DNA of 5,122 bases from Ignavibacteria bacterium (GTDB lineage: Bacteria; Bacteroidota; Ignavibacteria; Kapaibacteriales; UBA4661): contig JAAFHM010000376.1 in the NCBI GenBank assembly GCA_013298375.1, positions 1 through 5,122 on the forward strand, given 5' to 3'. Positions 1 to 5,122 of this stretch are shown here, one piece after another. The notes under the pieces are model-generated. The model saw only the letters and a program-made list of their open reading frames with translations, searched no databases and was not told where the DNA came from. The position numbers were made by a program, and so were the translations under genes. Every line of letters begins with the position of its first letter. The first letter of the stretch is position 1.

Positions 1-87
1 TTAGATGATTTTGTAAAAACGGCAATAGGAATCGTAAAAAATCAGGTAATTTTCAGAGCTTATTGCAAGTTTTGGCCCAGATTTTAA
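1..87 (+). CDS. C-terminal tail of a probable transposase (partial, runs off left edge)
   Basis: An open frame enters from the left edge and reads 28 codons to a TAA at 85-87. The end of the protein is basic and aromatic (it closes with KFWPRF). A short basic tail just inside the end of an element is common for DDE transposases of the IS4 superfamily, IS1380-like types included, but no catalytic residue lies in the window and I cannot assign a family. The frame ends 33 bases before the point where the kinase gene on the other strand loses similarity to its paralogue, which fits the usual spacing between a transposase stop and the terminal inverted repeat. An open run of 28 codons can occur by chance, so this call rests on context more than on the peptide. 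It is convergent with the kinase genes. Confidence 0.45.
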   Translation, partial: LDDFVKTAIGIVKNQVIFRAYCKFWPRF

Positions 88-120
88 CAAAAGAGCAAAA
101 CGCCTACCTGACTAGATACC
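1..120 (+). mobile_element. Probable right end of an insertion sequence interrupting the kinase gene
   Basis: Reading the kinase on the minus strand, similarity to the upstream paralogue is continuous up to the shared PLLKK residues and stops abruptly at about 117-121. The remaining 120 bases are 35% GC by hand count, whereas a sampled kinase stretch (541-600) is 60%. No minus-strand frame of 1-120 resembles the paralogue's continuation (ELKDFTTDAAEGTA), so a simple frameshift is excluded. A plus-strand frame ends at 87, leaving about 33 bases of non-coding end finishing in gcctacctgactagatacc, the likely terminal repeat. The other end, the matching inverted repeat and the target duplication are outside the window, so the element type and exact boundary are inferred. 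A deletion or genomic rearrangement is the alternative. Confidence 0.6.
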
Positions 121-1220
121 TTTTTTCAATAACGGTTCGTTTTTTTCTAAGCGTTCCAAAAAGCGTTTTGCACGGTTCTGCATTGTACTTGCGGCTGTAA
201 CTGCTACACCAATCGGCGTGTTGAGTTCATGCGCTACGCCTGCCACGAGTGTCCCCAATGCCGCCATTTTCTCCGATTCCACAAGTTGCTTTTGTGTTTT
301 TCGGAGGATTTCCAGGTTTTCTGCCAATTCCAGGTTTTTAATTTGTACTTCTGCATTGGCAACGTTCAAATCTTGATTCGCAAAATGTAACTCTGCATTT
401 GCCTCACTCAACTCCGCCGTCCGCGCCAGCACTTGATATTCCAGTTCGATATTCCGCTTTTGAATCACGCGCACTCGCCAGCGAAAGAGCGCGTAGCCGA
501 GCGAAACAAGTACCAGCGCCACCGCCGCACGAAACCACCACGTTTGCCACCATGCCGGAAGAATTGTCAGCGTAAGGGCGCACTGCGGCTTGCTCCACAC
601 GCCATCGCTATTGGCAGCTTTGACCATAAGGCGGTACGCGCCTACGTCTAAGTTCGTATAGTTCAATCGGCGCTCTTGGTCGTTTGCCTCGGAAATGTGC
701 CATTCGGCATCGAAGCCTTCGAGCTTCCATGCCACGCGGTTGCGCTTGGGGTCGGTAAATTCGAGTGCGAGAACTTCTGTTTGGAACGAGCGCTCTTCAA
801 AGGGCAGTTCCAGCGTATCGCCCAAGGCAGCCCGCAAGGAACGGAATGGTGTAGCGACGTTTGTGAGAGCCACAAGCGGCGGCGTGGGATTCGGGTCGGT
901 ATCTTCGGGAAAGAAGGCATTTACGCCGTTCACACCACCAAAGAAGAGTTCACCCGAAGGGCTTTTGTGTGAGGAAAGGCGGTTAAACTCGCGCCCCTGC
1001 AAGCCATCGGCAAGCCCGAAGGTGCGGAATTGCTTGCTTACGGGGTTGTACTCGCAAATTCCCGCGTCGGTGGAAATCCAGACGTTGCCGCGATAATCCT
1101 CCAACACGCCGTAAGCATTCATATTCGGCAGCCCTTCGGCAATGCCGATGGATACTGATTCGTCTGTTTTGGGGTCAACACGCAGCACTCCGCCGCCTTT
1201 GCAGGTGAACCAGAGTTTTC
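118..1220 (-). repeat. Duplicated kinase segment, copy B (direct repeat partner of 3775-4850)
   Basis: This stretch encodes the last propeller blades, Y_Y_Y domain, membrane helix, coiled coil and start of HisKA, and is a diverged direct duplicate of 3775-4850. About four in five residues match by eye, with many synonymous differences. Some stretches are identical at DNA level, for example 37 bases at 788-824 and 4420-4456. The offset moves from about 3632 to about 3653 bases because of a 21-base length difference in the coiled coil. Upstream of here the two proteins are still alignable to the right edge but more weakly. Confidence 0.85.
340..402 (-). repeat. Three tandem heptads in the signalling coiled coil
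   Basis: Residues 916-936 of the truncated kinase read as three consecutive heptads of the form A-N-x-x-hydrophobic-x-hydrophobic: ANAELHF, ANQDLNV and ANAEVQI. The upstream kinase has only two at the matching place (3993-4034: ANAELSF, ANVEIQE). The extra 21 bases keep both the reading frame and the coiled-coil register between the membrane helix and HisKA. Confidence 0.75.
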
Positions 1221-3143
1221 CTTTGCTGTCCAGCATTCCTTCAACCATGACCGTCCATTCTAAGCGGTTCGTTTGCGTAAGTTCAAAAGCACCTTTGATG
1301 ACTTTTTTGCGAACAGAATTTCCATCACGCACTGGATTCCACTCCAAGAGTAAGGAATCATGCAGCCCGTACCATGTACCCGCAGCATCCACCGCTTGAA
1401 GTGTGCCAACTATTCGCAAAATACCGTTATTGTGTTTTCGGGAAAGGACTTCGTCGGGAATGGGATAAATGCTCAAGACCTTATAGCTCGTAAGCGGTGC
1501 AGATACTCGCGGCGTGGCTTGCGGCAGGGCAGGCACAAGAAGTTTTGTCAAATACCAGCGACTATTCTCCTCTTTGGGTGCGCCTTTGGGTGCGTCGGTT
1601 CTCCAGATTGCCCAGATGATGGAATCCCGCACCCCGTCTGCATTATGCAAAAAAGTGATGTACGAAGGCGGTAGTGTTCCACCGAACCATTCTTTCGGAG
1701 GTAGAACAATCTTGCCTTCGGCGGTAACGCCTACGCCCATTTCGGTATTTTTGTAATGGATATTTCTGACCCACACCATACCATTCCTATCGCTGCTCAT
1801 TGACCAATGGTTGCGAAACGAACCCGGAATGTGGGGGATGTCGGGTTTTTCAAATCGCTGAACGCTGTCGTTTCGGGAGCGATCAACCTTATTGAATCCG
1901 CTAAAATTTTCGCCTATCCAAAGATTGCCCTGTATATCTTCCGTTATCGCACGGGCGTAGCCGTAGAGTAACGAATTCGTATCGGCGGGGTTATGGCGAA
2001 AATGGGTGAATTTGTACTGATGCGGCGCATATTTACTTACACCGTCAGAAAAATCGCCTACCCACAACACACCGGAACGGTCAACCATGATTGCATCAGC
2101 ACGGTTCGCTCTCAATGATTCCGAAAACTTTGTATTCGACCACAACAAGCGCGAAGCAAGGGTGTTGGTGTTTATGGCTTGTATCCCGCCCGTCATAATC
2201 AGCCAAAGCGTGGAATCACGTAAGGCGGACATCACGACCGGTCTGCCCCAAAGAAGAAGCGGATATTCTTGTTGCCGCCGCACGGCAAAGGTGTTCGCAT
2301 CAACTTTGAAGACCATTTTGTATTGCTTGCCATACTGACATACTATCAAAGCTTCTTCTTGAGGAAGATGGGCGGCGAGTCGCATATTATCGGCAACCAG
2401 TTTGAAGGATATTTGCTTTGGATCAAGTTCATAAACACCACCTTTATCAAGAGTAGTATTCGGTACCCCATTGACAAGGATGCGCTCTTTCATTAATGGC
2501 TGTTTTAAGACAGAGTTTGCCGAGCCACTGGAAACAGGCGGTGAAGGTATGACAAATATCGTTACCGCAAAAAATTCTTTTCCATCTCCAGCATCGGTAC
2601 TGGTGAAGGTGATATGGGGAAATGGCGTGTTATCAGCTTTGGCGTTGGGATTGTAACGGGAAATTCCGTATTCGCTGCACATCCAAAGCGTCCCGTCGCT
2701 GCTTCGTACTATCATGCCGGGGCGTTTATTGCGTATGCTGCCATCAGAGGCGCTATATCTGGGGTCAAGCGCGATACGGCGGAAAGAGTCTTTGCGCGGC
2801 TCGTAGCGACAAAGTCCGGCTTGCGTAACAACCCAGAATATGCCATCCGGTGCGGTAAGCAGACCTGTTATAAAGGAACTGGGAATACTGGTGGAGTCTT
2901 TAGGATTATGGAAATACTGCTTAAAATTGCGTCCGTCGTAGCGGTTCAGACCGTTCTCCGTGCCGAACCACATAAAGCCCGCACTGTCTTGAGCAATGGT
3001 GTGAACTGCGCCATTCGACAAGCCGTCTTCCACCGTCAGCCGCTCGAAGCGTGGAGCGCGGATGCGGTCTGCGGGCGGGCGCACGGGCTGGGCGTGGAGG
3101 TCGTCCGCGAAAAGGAGAATGAGAGTAAGAAACAGTAGCGTTT

Positions 3144-3147
3144 TCAT
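3144..3147 (-). promoter_or_regulatory. ATGA stop/start overlap coupling the two kinase genes
   Basis: On the minus strand the bases ATGA hold both the start ATG of the downstream kinase (3147-3145) and the TGA stop of the upstream one (3146-3144). The 20 bases before the ATG (reading cgagaacaagaacaacc) show no GGAG-like Shine-Dalgarno core. Such overlaps usually mean one mRNA and translation by re-initiation. The start is supported by the signal peptide that follows directly. No separate promoter for the downstream gene is evident. Confidence 0.8.
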
Positions 3148-5122
3148 GGTTGTTCTTGTTCTCGAACGGTCATTCCTGAAACTGGCGCGGAAAGAGTGAT
3201 TGGTATGGTCATCGTAAAAGTTGTGCCTTGCCCCACAATACTTTCGCAGACTAGCATTCCGCCGAGCTTTTGAGTAACGAGATTGTAAACAATGTTCAAG
3301 CCCAATCCCGTTCCACCTTGCGCTTGTTTGGTGGTGAAAAACGGGTCGTAAATACGATGCAGAATCTCTGGTGGAATGCCGCGTCCGTTGTCGGAGTAAC
3401 GCAGCGTTACTGCTTCATCGTGCTGCTCGGCAAGCAGCGTCATTACGCCATTCTCGGTGTACCCTTGGAAGCCATGCAAAAGGGAGTTCATCACAAAGTT
3501 CGTGATAATTTGCGCGATTGCACCTGGAAAACTTGCAATGATGATGCTCTGGGCGCAATGCACTTCCAAACGGTGTTGTCCGCCCTTCCACTGAGGTTCA
3601 AGACTTCGTGCCATTTCGTGGAGATAGGCACCGAGTTCAAAACGGCGGAATTGGCCGCTGTGCTGGTCAACGGCGACGTGCTTGAAACTCCGAATTAAAT
3701 CCGCCGCACGGGCGAGATTGTTGAGCGTAATGGCAGTGCCTTCGGCGGCATCGGTGGTGAAATCTTTGAGTTCCTTTTTCAAGAGCGGTTCGTTGTTTTC
3801 TAGGCGCTCCAAAAAGCGTTTTGCACGGCTCTGCATCGTGCTTGCTGCCGTGATCGCAACGCCGATTGGCGTGTTGAGTTCGTGTGCTACGCCCGCTACC
3901 AGTGTTCCCAACGCCGCCATTTTCTCCGACTCGACGAGCTGTTTTTGGGTGCGTTTAAGTTTGTCCAAATTCTCCGCAAGTTCAAGATTTTTTTCCTGAA
4001 TTTCAACATTGGCAAAACTCAGTTCTGCGTTTGCATCGCCAAGCTCTGCCGTCCGCGCCAGCACTTGATATTCCAAATCCCGATTGCGCCTTTGAATCTG
4101 GCGCACTCGCCAGCGAAAGAGCGCATATCCCGCCAATACAAGCACCAGTGCTATCCCCAGACGAAACCACCATGTTTGCCACCATGCCGGAAGTACCGTC
4201 ACCTGCAAGGCGCATTGTGGCTTGCTCCACACGCCATCGCTGTTAGCGGCTTTGACCATGAGGCGGTACGTGCCGCCGTCCAAGTTCGTGTAGTTCACAA
4301 GGCGATTTTGGTCGTTTGCTTCGGAAATGTGCCATTCGGCATCGAAGCCTTCCAACTTCCATGCCACGCGGTTGCGTTTGGGATCGGTGAATTCGAGCGC
4401 AAGAATTTCCGCTTGAAATGAGCGCTCTTCAAAGGGCAGTTCCAGCGTATCGCCCATTGCTGAAGGCAAGATGCGGAGCGTTGTGGAGAGGTTTGCAAGC
4501 GCAATAAGCGGCGGCGTGGGGTTCGGGTCGGTATCTTCAGGAAAGAACGCATTTACGCCATTTACGCCACCAAAGAACATTTCCCCCGACGGACTTTGGA
4601 AATACGAAACACGATTAAACTCGCGCCCTTGCAAGCCGTCGGCGGGTCCGAAATGACGAAATTGCTTGGTTGTAGGGTTGTATTCGGAAATGCCCGCATC
4701 AGTGGAAATCCAGTAATTACCGCGATAATCCTCCAAGACCGCATACACGTTCACATTCGGCAACCCTTCTGCCACGCCGAGTGTGAGCGATTCGCCTGTT
4801 TTCATGTCGTAGCGTACCGCGCCGCCGCCTTTGCAAAACATCCACAGTCTGCCTCTGCGGTCAAAGTGCAGGTAGGCAGAGATTTCCATACGCCGCACCG
4901 CTTCGGTGATAACTCGCGCTGCAAGAAGCGGAGTGCGCCTGACGATAGTGTCCCGCATCGGATTCCACGAATACAGCGTCGTATCACGCACGCCGTGAAA
5001 CGTACCTAAAGCATCCTGCACCAGCATTGAGCCTAACATATCTTGTGGAATCCTGTATATGCTATGCTTGTAGGCAGAAAGCGGAGCAGAAACGTTCCTG
5101 CCAAGCATTCGCGGGACTTCCA
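3144..5122 (-). CDS. Propeller-type sensor histidine kinase, intact catalytic end (5' part outside window)
   Basis: The frame is open to the right edge. The first ATG in view (5108-5106) is internal: in-frame codons precede it (EVPR), and the sequence after it aligns with mid-propeller residues of the neighbouring kinase, so about half of the protein is missing. Numbering from that Met, there are Reg_prop repeats at about 80-101, 122-145 and 171-190, a Y_Y_Y domain (about 224-306), WWQTWWFR, a transmembrane helix (about 315-333), a coiled coil (about 335-396) and HisKA with phosphoacceptor His409 in VAHELNTP. The ATPase has an N-box at 534-547 (NFVMNSLLHGF), a G1 box DNGRGIP at 573-579, an F-box YDPFFTTK at 587-594, a G2 box GGTGLGLNIV at 598-607 and a final GQGTTFTMTIP at 627-637. 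All catalytic motifs look intact, so it should sense a periplasmic signal and autophosphorylate in the cytoplasm. No receiver or AraC-type domain is fused at the C-terminus, so it needs a separate response regulator, and none is in the window. It is the upstream gene of a tandem pair. Confidence 0.92.
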   Translation of the reverse strand, partial: EVPRMLGRNVSAPLSAYKHSIYRIPQDMLGSMLVQDALGTFHGVRDTTLYSWNPMRDTIVRRTPLLAARVITEAVRRMEISAYLHFDRRGRLWMFCKGGGAVRYDMKTGESLTLGVAEGLPNVNVYAVLEDYRGNYWISTDAGISEYNPTTKQFRHFGPADGLQGREFNRVSYFQSPSGEMFFGGVNGVNAFFPEDTDPNPTPPLIALANLSTTLRILPSAMGDTLELPFEERSFQAEILALEFTDPKRNRVAWKLEGFDAEWHISEANDQNRLVNYTNLDGGTYRLMVKAANSDGVWSKPQCALQVTVLPAWWQTWWFRLGIALVLVLAGYALFRWRVRQIQRRNRDLEYQVLARTAELGDANAELSFANVEIQEKNLELAENLDKLKRTQKQLVESEKMAALGTLVAGVAHELNTPIGVAITAASTMQSRAKRFLERLENNEPLLKKELKDFTTDAAEGTAITLNNLARAADLIRSFKHVAVDQHSGQFRRFELGAYLHEMARSLEPQWKGGQHRLEVHCAQSIIIASFPGAIAQIITNFVMNSLLHGFQGYTENGVMTLLAEQHDEAVTLRYSDNGRGIPPEILHRIYDPFFTTKQAQGGTGLGLNIVYNLVTQKLGGMLVCESIVGQGTTFTMTIPITLSAPVSGMTVREQEQP
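3775..4850 (-). repeat. Duplicated kinase segment, copy A (direct repeat partner of 118-1220)
   Basis: This is the counterpart of the 118-1220 segment within the upstream kinase, in the same orientation. Similarity is highest in the Y_Y_Y core (only 2 differences over about 45 residues) and around the H-box (3 differences over about 51 residues). It is lower in the loop between propeller and Y_Y_Y and in the membrane helix. This pattern fits an old tandem duplication kept under purifying selection, possibly with local gene conversion. Confidence 0.85.
3993..4034 (-). repeat. Two tandem heptads in the signalling coiled coil of the upstream kinase
   Basis: Residues 359-372 (numbered from the Met at 5108) form two heptads, ANAELSF and ANVEIQE. 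This is the shorter counterpart of the three-heptad array in the downstream kinase. The flanking sequences (ARTAEL before, KNLELAENL after) match in both proteins, so the difference is confined to one repeat unit. Confidence 0.7.

Larger units (their letters stand above)
112..3147 (-). pseudogene. Propeller-type sensor histidine kinase, 3' end lost (truncated in HisKA)
   Basis: This is a membrane sensor kinase of 1011 residues that lacks its catalytic end. Residues 1-19 form a signal peptide (MKTLLFLTLILLF core, likely cut LHA|Q). Residues about 36-760 are a beta-propeller sensor with recognisable Reg_prop repeats at 48-72, 93-117, 144-167, 350-375, 398-423, 447-462, 635-659, 678-702 and 728-748. 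The length suits two seven-bladed propellers, as known for this family. A Y_Y_Y domain follows (about 780-863), then the WWQTWWFR membrane-entry motif, a transmembrane helix (about 871-889), a coiled coil (about 891-960) and the HisKA H-box with phosphoacceptor His973 in VAHELNTP. The protein ends at 1011 (LLKKGI), where the paralogue continues with the second DHp helix and the ATPase; the stop codon probably lies in inserted DNA. The start overlaps the upstream gene's stop, which supports co-expression. By known kinase biochemistry the product cannot bind ATP or autophosphorylate alone. The ligand is unknown. It is called a pseudogene because the catalytic domain is missing, although the sensor frame is fully open and may still be translated. 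Confidence 0.85.

Noticed and set aside
100..125. Simple frameshift at the run of six T (121-126) as the cause of the truncation
   Set aside because: Translating the minus strand of 1-120 in all three frames gives no similarity to the paralogue's continuation, and stops appear in each frame. The sequence is replaced, not shifted.
2614..3138. Plus-strand open frame of 174 codons opposite the sensor's N-terminal part
   Set aside because: It lies wholly antisense to a gene with clear signal peptide and propeller motifs, has no recognisable domain, and its composition fits a mirrored frame of a GC-moderate coding sequence.
3144..3200. Fused receiver plus AraC-type DNA-binding domain (hybrid two-component system)
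   Set aside because: The upstream kinase ends about 17 residues after its last ATPase motif and no receiver aspartate region or helix-turn-helix follows, so it is a classical kinase and not a hybrid.
3270..3698. Plus-strand open frame of 142 codons opposite the ATPase domain
   Set aside because: It is antisense to the N, G1, F and G2 boxes of the kinase, which fully explain the sequence; the peptide has no known motif.
3882..4421. Plus-strand open frame of 179 codons, with a similar frame opposite the other kinase (676-972)
   Set aside because: The antisense peptides resemble each other (both contain GNVPFGIEAF), which at first looks like conservation. This follows directly from the two sense genes being paralogues, so it is not independent evidence of coding.
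5106..5108. ATG at 5108 as the start of the upstream kinase
   Set aside because: The frame continues in front of it to the window edge, there is no signal peptide after it, and it aligns with the middle of the neighbour's propeller. It is an internal Met.

Overview
The window carries two tandem, same-strand (minus) genes for membrane sensor histidine kinases of the 'two-component regulator propeller' type: a periplasmic beta-propeller sensor, a Y_Y_Y domain, one transmembrane helix, a coiled-coil signalling helix, HisKA and HATPase_c. This architecture, and the lack of clear Shine-Dalgarno sequences, suggest the Bacteroidota/Chlorobiota (FCB) group. No ribosomal or other phylogenetic marker is present, so this assignment is an inference from gene family only.

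Layout, in the direction of transcription (right to left): the upstream kinase enters from beyond the right edge without its N-terminal sensor half and runs to a TGA at 3146-3144. It has the complete catalytic part (H, N, G1, F and G2 boxes). Its stop overlaps the ATG of the second kinase in an ATGA, so the two are probably co-transcribed and translationally coupled. The second kinase starts at 3147 with a signal peptide and has a full-length sensor half. It breaks off inside HisKA, just after the helix carrying the phosphoacceptor His, where the paralogue continues smoothly into the rest of DHp and the ATPase.

The break lies at about position 120. From there to position 1 the sequence is AT-rich (35% GC by hand count), has no similarity to the paralogue in any frame, and holds on the plus strand an open frame of 28 codons that ends at a TAA 33 bases before the junction. 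The simplest reading is that the right end of an insertion sequence, with the C-terminus of its transposase, has interrupted the kinase gene. The transposase reading is tentative because the rest of the element is outside the window.

The two kinases are clear duplicates. Over the last propeller blades, Y_Y_Y, membrane helix and HisKA about four in five residues match, and some DNA stretches of more than 30 bases are identical. The main length difference is exactly one heptad in the signalling coiled coil. No response regulator is visible, so the downstream partner is unknown. There is no RNA gene, CRISPR array or gene-free stretch longer than about 120 bases. I see no wholly new system here; the points of interest are the interrupted kinase, its near-identical intact partner, and the heptad difference.
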